NCBI GenBank assembly: GCA_947650365.1
Contig: OX393549.1
Span: 31,791,126 to 31,855,125 of the forward strand
Direction: 5' to 3'
DNA from: Chamaelirium japonicum
Lineage: Eukaryota > Streptophyta > Magnoliopsida > Liliales > Melanthiaceae
DNA: 64,000 bases
Shown here piece by piece: positions 1 through 13,500 of the stretch. The position numbers and the translations under genes were made by a program. The notes beneath the pieces are model-generated. The model saw only the letters and a program-made list of their open reading frames with translations, was not told the origin of the DNA and ran no database searches. Positions within the stretch are counted from its first letter, which is position 1; every line of letters begins with the position of its first letter.

Positions 1-640
1 AGAGCACCTTAGGTCTTTATTTAAGTTAAGGACATGGTTTGTTGGGATATTAGCTAAAGTCCCTCCCAAATACACGTTTTGTACAGCAAGTTCCTAACAA
101 AAAATGTTTTAACTTTTTAATCCTGTGAGTGATAAAACCGTCCCTCTATTACCCCTCAAGCAATAGTACCAATTCATCTTCGATAAGAGTATCAATTCGG
201 TTTGGTAAGCGTATCAATTAGCCAAATTGATATTGTTTGGTAAGCGTATCAATTAGCCAAATTGATATTGTTGCTACAGTGATTTCACTGTAGCTACTAC
301 AATGATTTCACTATAGCAACAATATCAATTTGGTTTGATACGAGTATCAATTAGCCGAATTGATATTGTTGCTACAGTGATTTCAGTGTAATAACAATAT
401 TAATTATATTTGATAAAAATATTAATTAGCCGAATTGATACTCTTGCTACAGTGGTTTCATTATAGTAGCTACAATGAACTCATTATAGCAACCGCTACA
501 TGTACAATGTCAACCGTTGAATTGAGACTTGTTGGAGACGAATTGGAAAGGCGGTTTTGTCATTTGAAAGGGTAAAAAAAGAGTAGGGGGTTTACTGTAG
601 CACATGCTGTTTTGGAGGGACTTGGTATAATATTAAAACA
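1..640. repeat. Degenerate DNA-transposon-like repeat with CTGTAGC palindromes
   Basis: AT-rich non-coding sequence. It contains many short palindromic pieces of the type CTACAGTGATTTCACTGTAG (about 255-500), separated by repeats of a CAATATCAATT-like string. The same palindromes recur near 15.4, 22.4, 23.2 and 56.4 kb, so this is a dispersed family. No open frame is supported. The superfamily is not determined. Confidence 0.5.
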
Positions 641-1345
641 TTGTCTAATATAGCATCTGCTAAAAGGACTTTAGGTTACGTTTTGCTTTCTTTTATCTTA
701 GTTATTGATTAAGTTTGAGTATTTCAACCAACCCTTCACTGAGTGTGTGCAGTTCATTATCGAATTTTGATGAAATTTACCAACGTTGCTTTGGGCGGTT
801 GGTAGTGGTACTGCTCCTCGTGGGCACTAACCCGGGTTTGATACCTGTTCTTTGTGGCGCTCCTGCTCGATGGTGGCGCGCATTCCTGTTGGTAGATGGG
901 CCCTTCCCTGGTCTGGGCGGCGATCGTGATCGCTGGTGTGGCGACTTTTGTGGGCCAAGTGGGCCTATCCTCTTTTCCGGTTCGGATCCGGTAGCTGTGT
1001 GTGGTTCACCCTGTGACTTCTGGGTCTGACTAGTGCCCAAGAGAGACCACGGTTCGAAGCCTGCCTACCTCTTCAGCAACCAACTTGTTAGTGGGCCCCT
1101 TTTGAATGACTTGGAACACAAACAACACAAAAGAAGGGAATTGTTGGCGCAATCAACCAATCAATGCCACATTCACGGATGGTGGCCCACCGAATTAACA
1201 TTTGTGATCAATGAGCCGCAGGCCTTGGTGGGCCCTAATTGGGCCGTGGTTAGTCTCCATTCCATCATCTTATTTAGGAGAGTTTTAATTGCAAGCCAAC
1301 ACACACATACACACTAGTGTGAATAATAAAATATTCATCACGAAA
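641..1345. other. No gene recognised
   Basis: Both strands carry open frames around 777-1040 in a GC-richer patch, but neither resembles a known domain, and the plus-strand frame opens with TTG rather than ATG. Probably degenerate transposon sequence. Confidence 0.4.
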
Positions 1346-1552
1346 TAGGTGAGTTCGCAAAGCAATTGATGCTTGGGTGTGGAAGGTTGCGGGTTCAATT
1401 CCTCCCACCCTCGAGTAACTCGAGGATTGCGCAGGGAAACTTCCGAGTAGATCGGTGTGTATTTCTGGAGAGATTAGTCTGAGCCCCTGAAGTGGTTCCA
1501 TTGCATGAAAGGTTTCGGGACATAGGTAGATCTAAAAACAATTGAAAAAATA
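1346..1552 (+). mobile_element. tRNA-derived SINE, copy 1
   Basis: The head carries a box A-like stretch (GCAAAGCAATTGATGC) and a box B-like stretch (GGTTGCGGGTTCAATTCC), as in RNA polymerase III promoters. The body ends with the family motif GGTTTCGGGACA followed by an A-rich tail. Related copies lie at 13.27-13.48 kb (minus), about 21.08-21.26 kb (plus) and perhaps 25.05 kb. Borders are approximate. Confidence 0.65.
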
Positions 1553-2440
1553 AAGGGGGACTTAGTGAGCCATCCCTGCCTGACAAAGAGATCAGTTAAG
1601 CTGAAGGACTTTGAAATATTATGGATGAAAATACCCTCTATAATATTTTAAATCTTCTTTTGCCATGCCACCAAATCAGTGAATCCTGCCGGAGTTGGTC
1701 GCTGCCACCGAAACACCAAACGCCGCTGCCGGAGCTACTTGTCGTTGCAACCGAATCAAATCTAACCGGCCCTAACTCTAATCCTAAGATCTATAGGCTA
1801 TGAGATGAACCCTATACCTAGGGTCCTCAGCCGAACCCCGAACCAAAAGCCGCCACTGCCGGAGTTGCTCAAGAGAGGCGGGAGAAGAAACAAAAGAGGA
1901 TGGTTTAAGATTTACCAAAAAACATAGAGATCTTAGGCTAAATGGAACTTTAGGAGGTCATGTTCACATGATGGATCTGTTGTCAAAGACCTCTCACAGA
2001 TTAACCCAAAATAATAACAAATAAAATTTTACATATAAACCCCTAACCAAAATTGACATTACTCATATATTCTTGCATTTAATAAAATCTCCCTACAGTT
2101 ACCTTTTTGCCCATTTTATTAAATGTTGAACTGTTAAAAGAGTATGTGAGGGAGCTGTTTATAAAACTTAAAGTGTTTATAAAACTTAAAAAGTGAGGAG
2201 GCTATTTATAATACCAATTTCTTTGGGGTGTTATACACAAAAAAAAACCCTCTAAAAGCTGTCCTCCCTTTTATCAAAGAAATTGGACCGGCACTAAGCA
2301 GGCTCGATGTGAATGGGAGACATTCGCTCGTGGACTCGCTAACGTTTGGGGGTCGGTAGCCACTTAAGGGTGGTGGGGCCGGGCACTACATAGTACATCT
2401 GACTCGTACCGCCACAACCGGCCAATCTGATGGGCCGGTG
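1553..2440. other. No gene recognised
   Basis: AT-rich sequence with short frames of no recognisable family. I see no terminal repeats or conserved motif. Confidence 0.4.
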
Positions 2441-2474
2441 AGAGGTGGACACTGGACAATTCAAGTGTCTCGGT

Positions 2475-2771
2475 GATTTAATTAAGCAGACAACGGGGGG
2501 ATCATGCAAGTGGGTCAGCCCAATTTATCTTGATCGGGGGGCTACCAAGAATCGTGGTGGGTCGAATCAGTTGAGATGGTTATGCCTCACACGGGTTAGT
2601 CCCACATCAGTAATGGAAACGGATGATTTAATTAAGCAGGCACCGGGGATCATGCAAGTGGGTCAGCCCAATTTATCTTGATCGGGGGGCTACCAAGAAT
2701 CGTGGTGGGTCGAATCAGTTGAGATGGTCATGCCTGACACGGGTTAGTCCCACATCGATAATGAAAACGGG
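2475..2771 (+). repeat. Tandem duplication of a 150 bp unit
   Basis: Two near-identical head-to-tail units start at 2475 and 2625 (GATTTAATTAAGCAG) and end in GGGTTAGTCCCACATC. That last string is typical of plant LTR or TRIM-type repeats, but no matching terminal repeat was found. The copies differ by a few substitutions and small indels. Confidence 0.75.
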
Positions 2772-3159
2772 TGATGAACGGTTTATACACCAGTCTTGGA
2801 TCTCTCTTTACAAGCCAGTTTTATGAGGAGGTGGGTATCCAAGATCAGATTCATTACAATACGGAAAATAATATTCTGCCAAACAGTTTGGTGGAACTTT
2901 TTTTTTCTACCAAATTGACCAACCCTAGCTCAGGGTGGCAATGGCGCCCCGAACCCAACCCGGAACAGGTCTGAAACTTTGTTGTTTGGGCATAGATTTT
3001 GTACCCGAAACAAGGTTTGGATAGGGTATGATATGGATACCTTAATACACATATTGGTCAACTTCTATGTATGACTTTGTATGCCCATGCATATAAATCC
3101 ACTTTTTTTCATTGTCTTACATGGCAACTATGCACGGATGTACAGGAACCTACTCCCGT

Positions 3160-3540
3160 AAGATGGCTACCTCTGACTATACATGAATACAAATTGAACT
3201 TCGATGGTTTGATAGACCATGCCCACTAATATGGTTTGAGGCTGCTTTTGTTCTCCGTGATCATAGTGGGACACTACATGCTGCAAGTGCGGTTTCACTA
3301 ACGACATCTTCCATATAGGTGGTAGAAGCGAGAGGACTCTGGAAAGGTCTCATCTTTGCTTCTACACTGATCCCTGACCACTCGCTTTGGGTTGAAAACG
3401 ACTCCCAATGTGTACTCACTCAATTGTCCAAGGATCATCCAATCCTCGCATTCATGACTGCATTCAATTACTCAAGTCCTTCACACAAGTGTGGGTTTCT
3501 CACATCTATCGGGAAGGGAACTCTGCGGATTGACTAGCGG
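3160..3540 (+). pseudogene. RNase H-like (RVT_3 type) fragment of a LINE
   Basis: Pieces in different frames match the plant RNase H-like domain that follows non-LTR reverse transcriptases. They include KLNFDG-like and VLRDHSGT-like strings, then in one frame EARGLWKGLIFA and ENDSQCVLTQL (3319-3537). A stop and at least one frameshift separate the pieces. Only the C-terminal domain remains, so this is a dead LINE or captured fragment. Assignment rests on motif order and spacing. Confidence 0.55.
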
Positions 3541-4111
3541 GTTTCGCAAGGACATCCGGCTCCTCTAGACATTGATGATCCGACTTTCTCCGCAATGTTT
3601 TGCGTCGCGTTCAGACCGATTGTGCTCAGACTGCTCGGTTTTCTCGGAAGACTGATCATGCTCAGACAGCTCGGTTTTCTCGGAAGAATGATGACATGGC
3701 TTCCAACTTGGAGAAATTTTTAGATGGGTATTTATTTATCTAGAAATAATTTTTTATTTACCTGGGAAAAAATTCAAGAAAAGCAATGTTGCTTGGTTTT
3801 CTTTGGGTGATGAAGGAACACAGTGTTCAAGTTCACCAAGCAGCAGCTTAAACAAAATGTGCTAAACATTTAAAGGGGAAACATTCAAGCCTCAACACAC
3901 TTCTGCCTGAAAAGAGAGCCACCTCATTATTCTTATATCATGCGATCTTGTATGTAACAAGAAAAGCCACAAGTTGCTAACTTACATAAATATCCAGAGT
4001 TCCGGGAAGTTCGATTCGAGAAACTTAACATGGCCTGGCCTGTCCTGGCCTGGCCTGGCCTTATACTCTATTGTTCGACCCGAAGAAAGTACTTCAGTCG
4101 TGAGTCGTAAC
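3541..4111. other. 3' flank and probable 3' UTR of the MSBP gene
   Basis: No coding region is recognised. Just beyond the minus-strand stop codon there is a short tandem array of TGGCC units (about 4030-4062). The rest is AT-rich sequence. Confidence 0.4.
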
Positions 4112-4520
4112 TCATTCCTTGATGTCCTCACCTGGACCGTTTTCCTTCGGCTCCGCTTCCTTCAGTTCCGGCGCCGGGCCATCCTTCTTCGGCTCTAGGC
4201 TGCGCTCCGCTTCGGCACTGCGGTCTGCGTGAACGCCTGCAGGGGCGGCGGCTTCGGTGGTCTCAACAGCAGCTTCGGCGGCTTCGGAGGTATCGCCTAA
4301 GGACCTGTCGGTCACGGGCACGGTCTTATTGATCGTTCCGACCTTCACATACTTGCTCATGAACTTGTACTCCCAGTCCTGCAGCGCCTCCAGCTCGAAG
4401 GGTCCGAGGCCCGAGATGTCTCCAGTCAGATCCTTCTGCTCAAACGACATCTTTGCAAGCGCTCTACTTGCGTCTTTACCTGCAAACAATGCGTACGGGC
4501 CACCGGGTCCATAAAACATC
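4112..4520 (-). CDS. MSBP: MSBP exon 2
   Basis: Carries 409 coding bases from the last base of Arg105 to the TGA at 4114-4112. The acceptor reads TTCTACAG|G. The open frame extends upstream to 4717, but those residues are intronic and resemble nothing in the family. This exon holds the haem-pocket half of the b5 fold and the acidic C-terminal tail. Confidence 0.9.
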
Positions 4521-7500
4521 CTGTAGAATGGCATAATTAAAAAAAAAAACAAAAACAAATGAAACAAATTAGAGGATTCCAAATGACCTGAATCTTGGTA
4601 CAAGTATAATAGTATCATAGTCAAAAATTTAGAAGCTGAATCCAAACAAAGCATTTGTGCTAGTACTAAGAAATCCCTCTGGGGGTCAAATGTCAGGCCA
4701 GCTAGAAAATAGCCCATAAGTGAAAATTCTAGCTATTGTTAATTAAACTAGGCAGGACTAGGTGATATTCATTAGTTAATGAGTTCACGACGAATATAGA
4801 AGTCAAGGACATGAATATAACCAGAACGGGAATCAAGTCAAACAGATCATAACACAATTCAGTTCTATACTACAGATGTATAACAAATAGACACGGAAAC
4901 AGATATGGACACGGACACGGCAAATCATGAAAAACTAGGTCGCAATTCTGTCCAAGTTTTTCATGATTTGCTGTGTCCATGTCCGTAACTCCATATCTAT
5001 ATCCGTGTCTATTTGTTATACATCCGTAGTATAGAACTGAATTGCGAAGTACTGCTGCTATCACCATAACATATCAGTGAGATAATTTATCAAAGTCTCA
5101 TAATAGTTTAAATATCACTCCCCTTGCCCAATAAGGGGATTCAAACCCGACATTATCTCTATAACCAATGTTTAACCTTGACAATCTCATGATTAGAACC
5201 AAAGATATACAAAAGAAATGTTTGAATGTCTCAATTGTTTCCTTTGCGAATAGAAAACAATGAGAATCAAGACTATGATTTAGCCTTTTATTCTTTTTCT
5301 TTCTATAATCTACCACTGAACTTTTGAGGCAACATTTTTCCAAATATTAGCTCACTTGAAATATAGTTTCTTTAAAACCCTCACCATGATTTTAAATTTT
5401 GATTTTGTTTATGGTTTTGAATCAAGACTATGATTTAGCCTTTTATTCTTTTCTTTCAATATTCTACTCCTGAACTTTTGAGACAGCATTTTTCCAAATA
5501 TTTGCCGACTTGAAATATAGATTTTCTTTAAAACCCTAACCGTTTTTTGTTTTGGTTGAGACCGAAATAATGTATAAAAATTTCAAAATGGTAAAAAAAA
5601 AAAGGGGGGAGGGATGGGTATGGGGTTTTTAAAAATTTTAAATGTCTTTAATAATTGGCGCATACATATTTACATGAATTGTTTGAAAATTGGTACAAAC
5701 ATATTTTAAGATCTATATTATAAAAAATAAAAAATAAATCAGAATATAAAAATAATACTAGGATTAGAAAACCGATTAAACAAGTCTGTGCTGCATAGGG
5801 GAAGTAATACACTTTCTATTGTCCATGATTAAACTGATAGATACGGTGAAGTATAATGCCTAACTACAAAGTCATATGAATATGTCTTTGTAATATGGCT
5901 AACGCCTATAAATAGCAGCTATAAGTTCATGAATGATTGTTACTACTACACGGTGGATCAAAGCACAAGTTGTGAAGCTTGTCATTATGTCAGAACACAA
6001 TAGCTGCGATATAAATGATGCCTTACGTCACCCGTGTGAACTAATATTATCTTATATGGGATCCATAATGTTTGTATTGGCATCGTTATGTTGATGGTTA
6101 GCTTGTGACTAATCAAAAGGTTCGAACACTAATTCGTTGTAATATCTCAATTTAGCATCAACTTCGATTTGGTTTGGTTCAACTAGGCTAAAACCAGAAC
6201 TGTTTTGGGCACTTTGGTTCGGATTTCAAAGAATCCTCAAACCATGGCACAAATCAAGATCGGAAAAAGTTCTCTTTCACTTACAAACCACGTGCGTGTG
6301 CGCACACGCACACAAACACGCAAACACAAGTGATCTAATAAGTCCATTTCATCAAATCATCAACCACTCCCATATGTATGTGCCTTAAACTAGTTTTTGT
6401 GTGTGCATGTGGTTTTCCCCTCTATACACTCGGGCTCGATCAAATTTGATCAGATCATCAATCCCTCGTGTATAGCATGTGGTTAAAAGTAGTGGATGTG
6501 TGTCATACAGAAATGTATGTTATAGACAACTGTATACTTTGTGTGCTGTAAGAGAGCTTTTTATTTGTCCGCGCAAGCGTGTGTCTGTGTTGGGGGATGA
6601 GAGGAGGGGCTTGTTTAAAAAAGAACCTTACTGCCAAACAAGTTCGGATTTTGGCTGATTTGAACTAAAACATCCCCTCAACCTGAACAATGCATTGATT
6701 CATATCCACTTCGTTGATTTGGCCGGGTTCAGATTCTGTTCAGTATGGTTTGGAATCAGGTTCTCCCTGGATCCGATGTGGTTCAGCCAAATTAGATTCA
6801 AACAAGGCCGAATCATACTGGATTCAGACGAATCGGGCCCAAATCGGTTGAAGTAAACCTAATTACTATTTTTTCTAATTTCTTAACACTGGCTGAAATG
6901 GTTCATTTTTTCATGAAACATTTCATAACTCTCGACCTGAACCAAAATTCTCAAATCTTGGCACCTTCGCCTACAAGCCCATCCTTGATCCATCTATACC
7001 CACCTTAAGTAAAAGATGGATGACCCACAAAAATATTTTGCATTAAAAAGCATGAGGCCTCTGGATAAAACTGTCAAGATCTAACGTACATAAATTGAGG
7101 CAAGAGCAAAAAAATTTCTAGGACACAAGCGTGACAATTTAGCATGTGAAACCCATATATATATGAGGTTTTTTCCAGAATGGCCCCCAACTCTGTCGTA
7201 TTGCTGGGAATAGACCCGGTTACTTTTTTGTATTACTTTTCTGACCACATATTTTTTTGGTGACCAAAGTACCCTTGTAAAGTTAAAAAGTATTCACCCC
7301 CAAATCAAAAGAGAAGACCCCCAAATTTCTCCCAAAATCTCTATCGATGGTTTCGCCAATTAGATCAAGAAATCAACTATCCACTTCGCCGGATTTGCAA
7401 GTAGTTGTCCTTTTCAAAGATGATAAGTCCTCATCTCGTACGATTCCGAAATTCAAAGGTGATCAGTCCTCATCCGCGAGCATCGGCAGATTTCAAAGGT

Positions 7501-10500
7501 GATTCGTACTCATCTTCGCCCATTAGATCCTCCAATAGAAGCTCAAGTATCCGATTTCAAAGGGTATCCGTCCTCATCTTGTATAAAACAAATGATTTAT
7601 TTTCTCATATTTCGGCGAGCATCGACTGATTTCAAACGGTTCGCCAGAATTGTCCCAAAAAGGTAAAACCCTAAATCTCCTAAACTCATCATTACATCCC
7701 TCATTCTGTAGCCGTATTATATATTTGCAAGTATCATGCTCCTTAAATATGTTCACAACTATTTTTGCAATGCAAATAACAAAGCCCTAACGGCTTTTGA
7801 TATAATGCGCCGGCGCATATTTCAAAATGCGTCAGCGCATATTTATACATACGCCGGCGCATTTAAGTAGACATTAAATTTTGAAGTCTATGTTGACGCT
7901 TAAAATTCTTATTCATTGTTGTTGCAGTGTTCCATATAAGGATTTACCACTACCCATATTATGCATTTATGATAAAGAATTGGTTAAAGTTAAGGAGAAA
8001 TATAAAAATTTGGGAGGTACAACTAAAACATTTAGCTTGCGACTCTCTATTACATTTGACCAACTTGTTTAAAAACTCTATCAGGTCATGAATATTAGTG
8101 TTGAAGAGTATTGATGTGAAGATTTTTTATCCTAGTACAACTCCGTACCCTCCTGTAGATATTGTGGATAATAATGATATAGCATTATTTATTGCGCACA
8201 ATATGCTAACGTGAACAATGCTAATATCCCGATGATCATAACAAAAGAAAGAAAATGTAATGTTCTTATATATAGCCCGCTATCTCTTTTGAAGAGGAAG
8301 TTATCCGAAATGTCTACTAGACGAGCCAAAGTATGTCGAAATTTATTCAAACATCCAAATGTACCTCTAGTAATGAATATAGAAGATTCAGCTATGCAGT
8401 TAAGCGATCATAGCTTTATCATAAAGTTAAACGAATATCCTACTCTTAATTTGAGATTGGACCGAAACACAAAAATGAATCATATTGACCAGAGAATTAA
8501 CATTAACATAAAGCCTACCAATTGTGGTGGTGATTCATTTATTGAAAACAGTGAATATGGTTGTGATGTACTAAATTTTTTGTTCAAAAACAATAACAAA
8601 TATCATATTGGATATGATTCGATTCAGCACATACCAAGTCTTATTCATGTTACTTCTGAAGAAAATTATTCTCCCATATTTTTCTCATCATCTACAATAA
8701 GGTTCGTATAACATTGTGTTATTCTATAGTAAATTCATTAATTTATTTATATGTATTTCGGTTTCTTATAAATGTACTTGTAATTGTAGGACTTTGACAA
8801 CACCAAATAAAGAATGTCTCATAATTCCAAAGGAATGTATTGGTCAACAAGAGGGTGCTGAGAAATGCTGGGTTGAAAAGGTCAAGAAAGAGTAAGATAC
8901 AATGAATGAATCATTATCTGGTTTTGAAGATACATATGTGAATGATGAGTTCCCTAATAACATAGAAATGAATGATGTCACCCAAGAACCTCGGTTCTTT
9001 CAGATGTTTAAGAATAAAAAGACTATGATTTAAGTATTAAATAAATATGCTTTACAAAATGAGATATACTATAATTTGTAAAAGAATGATTGTCCTTGGC
9101 GATTGCATACTTCTAAGTTGATGAAGAATGATATATTTCAAATTAAATCGTTAGCATCACAACATAATTGTTCGTTGCCCAACGTGGGGTTGATCATCAA
9201 CAGTGTTCTAAAAAACGGTGCCTAGGCGCCTGGCGGCCCCCCACCACCTTGCCTAGGCCCTAGGCGCTCCAGAAAAGCGACCCAGCTCCCAGGCGGGGTA
9301 AGGCGGGCTCAGGCTGGCCAACCGGGATCAGGCTGACCAGGTGGGCTGAGGCTGGCCAGGCAGGATATGCGGACCAGGCGGGCTAAGATTGGCCAGGCGA
9401 ACCATGTTTGCTTTTGTTGTTAATCACTCAATCTTGAATTATGGTTATATACTTATTCTTTAAAATAATAGTTTGGGATAATCTTGAACTTATATTAATT
9501 TATATATATATATATATATTAATATCAAAATAATTAAAAAAAGGCAAAGCGCCTAGGCGCTAGGCGGCCTCCACCACCCGACTAGCGCCTAGCGCGTTTT
9601 AGAACCTTGATCATCAACAATCCACGAATAAATTGATTAATGAGTTTGTGATGTCTCGGCTTACTTCACACATATTGTATATGCCAAAGGCTATTTATTA
9701 TATGTGATATTCAACAAGAATATGGAGTGAATATTAGCTACAAGAAAGAATGGATGACAAGAGAGATAGTTATTCAAAAACTAAGAGGATTATATGAGAA
9801 TTCATATACTATGCTTCCTCCATATTGTCAAGAGCTTGAGAAACAAAATCCAAAAACAATTATAAAAATTTTACAAGAAGGACGATTCAAACACTTCTTT
9901 ATAGCCCTCGATTAATCTATAAGAACTATTCAAAAAGGGTTGTTAAAACCAGTAATAGTTGTTGATGGATCACATCTAAAAAGAAAATAAAAGAGAACAC
10001 TATTTATTCCAACCACCCTGGATGATGATAATCGCATCTTTCTGATTGCGCTTGGGGTTGGAGAATCAGAGAACGATAGCTTGAATTGATTTTTAACACA
10101 ATTGAGAGCTACATTGGGACCTACTGAGGATCTAGTAATTAGATCGGATCAGCATAGGGGTTTAGTATCTCAGGTACCTTTAGTCTTTCCGGATGCATAT
10201 TATGGTTATTGTGTGTTTCATATATCACAGAATATGTATACAAAGTTCAAACAAATAAGGCTTTACCCATACTTCTACACGGCTGCAAAAGCAACAAGGG
10301 CTAACACTACAAGGGTAATGACAACCATGAGAGACCTGACTAAAAATGCATACAAATGACTTAGTGAAATTGAGAAAGAAAGGTGACCGACGACTTATTT
10401 TCCATGGAGAAGGTACAATATCATTACAACTAACTCTTCTGAAAGTTACAATAACGTGTTGAAAAAAGTACGAAAGTATCCTATCATCATGTTAATCAAG

Positions 10501-13500
10501 AAGTTTCGATTGTAGATCCAAAACCTTTGGTTCAAATGTAAAAATGTTGCATCAATAATGGCAATAAAACTAACTACATGGGCAGAAAAAAGGTTGGCAA
10601 AAGATATGGAGAACACTCGTAACACGTCTTGTTATCCAATTAATATAGACGAATATATGGTTAGATCTTTGGAGCAGCAGGATCATGTCGCGTTAAGAAA
10701 GGAACAATGCAGTTGTCGTAAATTTGACGAAATGACAAAGCCATGTGCACAAGCTTTAGCTAAAATTACGCAATATAAGATGGATCCATATTCCTATAGT
10801 GCACACTATTACAGTGCAGATTCTTATCGATTGGAGTCTATCTACCGGTTACCGACAAAAGTCAGTAGGTGACATGATTTTTAAAAAAAACATAACAAGA
10901 TATTACCACCAGCTATAAAGAATCTAATACGAAGACAAAAAAAAACAAATATTATCACAAGGAGAAAAACGCAAGACGGTTAAGTGTGGTAGATGCAAAC
11001 ATACTAGTCATAACAGAAAGTCATGTAACTTTCTAATTCCATAAGGTAAAAGCAAATACTTTTCAAAGCCATATGCTAATGTTTTATTTATTACAAATGA
11101 TATACAAAGAGCTGGATATTGTATACATAGAGTGCCAGCGCCCATAACACAAGGTGCTGACACCTAATACAAAAGGCTACGACGCCCATAACACAGGGCA
11201 CCGACGCCTAATACGAATGATGTCGGCACCCATAACTCACCAAATTAAATTTTATGTTTGGGAATAAAGCTTAATTAAAATTTTACATTCAAAAAATTTA
11301 ATTAAAGTACAATAAAAGACACAAAAAAAAGTTGTTATAATTAAAGTACAATAAAAGACACTAAGGGAAGTTGATCGAACCATATAAAGAAGTTACACCT
11401 AATTTCCTGCAATCAAGTTTACAAAAAAATATAGTTTTAAAACGTATAAATTAGTGAAGACAAAGTTAAAGTAAAGACCATATCAATCTCTAGTAAGGGA
11501 CATGAATAGAAATATCTTCCAAAATTATCGGATGTGTTAGAAGTAAGTATTTTGTAAGGACCACTGCACGCACATCTTATAAGATTCCATGTTTCACCTG
11601 TCTAAAACAAAGAAATAAATTTTATCCACAAAAAAACAATGCAAAAAAACAAATTAGAGATAAATTTCACCTTTGATGTGAGGAATGGTGATGAGGTGAT
11701 GAAGAAGAGAATGAATTCGAATTGGAAATAACTAATGAAAGGCTCTTCAATGGAGCCAATTTAATTATCTTAAGAGACTCTTCTCCTTCAGTTTATATTT
11801 AATTCGGATGGGACATTTAACGGTCTTCGATGGAGCTCATGAAACAAAGCGCAAGCAGTGAGCACAATACACAAGTGGATAAAGAAGACGTCAGTGCCAC
11901 TTACATAAGGTGTCGGCGCCTAATATACACGGCGTCTGCGCCCTATGAACAATGTGCTGACGCTTAATACACAAGGCACCGACGCTTAATACACAAGACG
12001 CCGGTGCTTAATACTCATATGGAATATTCAATAATTAGAATTGTTTTGTGTCAAAAAATAACTCACTGAAATCACTAGTTCAGGAAATAACTCACAAAAG
12101 TTTACAAAATTTAAAACTGTTTACAAAGTTCAGGGATATTCAACAATACACAAGGCACCTAATACAATTAAACATATTTACAAAGTTTACAAAGTTAATG
12201 GATATTCAACAATACAAAGTTCTGGAATATTTAACAATTTAAACTGTATTGTGTCAGTAAATAACACACGAAAAAAACCAGTTTAGGGAGTAACTCACCA
12301 AAGTTTATATATGTTTCAAACTGATTACAAAGTTTACAAAATTAAGTGATACTCAACAATTAAATGTTAATAAACATGGCTCCAGCACCCAACGTGACAA
12401 ACTGTGTACAATAAAGAGGCCATATGTATTATATAATAGGATTTAATATAATAAGATTTAAATTAGTTTACAAATAATAAGATTTAAATCATATCCACTA
12501 GTCCCACAGAACTGATTTAAATCATATCCACTGTATTATATAATAAGATTTACATAGGGCAGTCAATTCTGAAAAATCATATCCACTAGTCCCACAGAAC
12601 TCATCTATCTAGTTCATCCAATAAAGAGGCCCTATGTAAATCTATTCCTACTATTTTGCATCCTAAAGATTTTAGTTTTACCTATACCAGTTTCTAGACC
12701 AGAGCTTTTCTCCATATTCTCATCAGCGTCCAACCCTTATACCAAATGATCAATGAGCATTTCATCACGTATAAAACACCAAGGTGTGCACCTGTAACAT
12801 TTCTTAAATAATTAAACACCTGCATCCTTGGTCACAATCAAGGGCAGTTTCAAATGTTCTACATACGATCTTGATTAGCCAATAAGCAAGCTACAAGCCG
12901 TGAGTTCCAATGAAACTATGGGATGCGACAAAATGAGGATCGACACTCCCGGACCAAGGTTAGCCATTGTTTGGATCATCTGAAGCTTTAAAAATTATTA
13001 ACACTGAAATATAAACATCCTGAATAACTCCTTGATGCCAAGTTTATAGAAGACAAGAACTCCATCCACTAATCCATTATCTAAACTACCCATTAGTTCA
13101 AGTAGTAGTGTGCATATTCCACAATCCATGTCTTGTAATTGAACAAAAAATGATCAACATTAACAAGCGCATATCAAATAATTACGCAAAAAATTATCAA
13201 CATCACCGAAGCAAAAAATTATCAACGTCAACAATCTGTTGAGAAAATACATCTCAACAGATTCTTCTTCTTCTTCTTTTGAGATCAGCAGGTGTCCCGA
13301 AACCTTTCGGGCAATGGCCCACTTCAAGCTCGGACTAATCCCTCTGGGGCTGAAGCCCGACCCACTCGGCAATTCCCACTTCACTCCTGGGTAAATCGAG
13401 GGGAGGAGGAGTTGAACGCACAACCTCCTCACCAAAGCATCAGTTGCTTTGCCAACTCTCCTATCCCCTGGTGGGTATACCTCAACCGATTCTGAAAGCC

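Larger units (their letters stand above)
7795..12020 (+). mobile_element. Degenerate Mutator-like element with flanking short tandem arrays
   Basis: A Mutator-like transposase pseudogene (8.81-11.04 kb) is bracketed by arrays of short GC-rich units. On the left, about three units of the type GCGCCGGCGCAT lie at 7808-7862. On the right, about five units of the type GGCACCGACGCCTAATAC lie at 11130-11235, and a similar set at 11890-12015. Such arrays suit the sub-terminal repeats of a MULE. I could not find matching long terminal inverted repeats, so true ends are unknown. It lies antisense to MSBP within its intron. Confidence 0.55.

Noticed and set aside
715..1040. Paired open frames of 104 and 87 residues
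   Set aside because: The plus frame lacks an ATG start and neither shows a domain.
4521..4717. N-terminal extension of the MSBP second exon frame
   Set aside because: The residues before MFYGPGG have no family match and an AG acceptor sits exactly at the conserved boundary.
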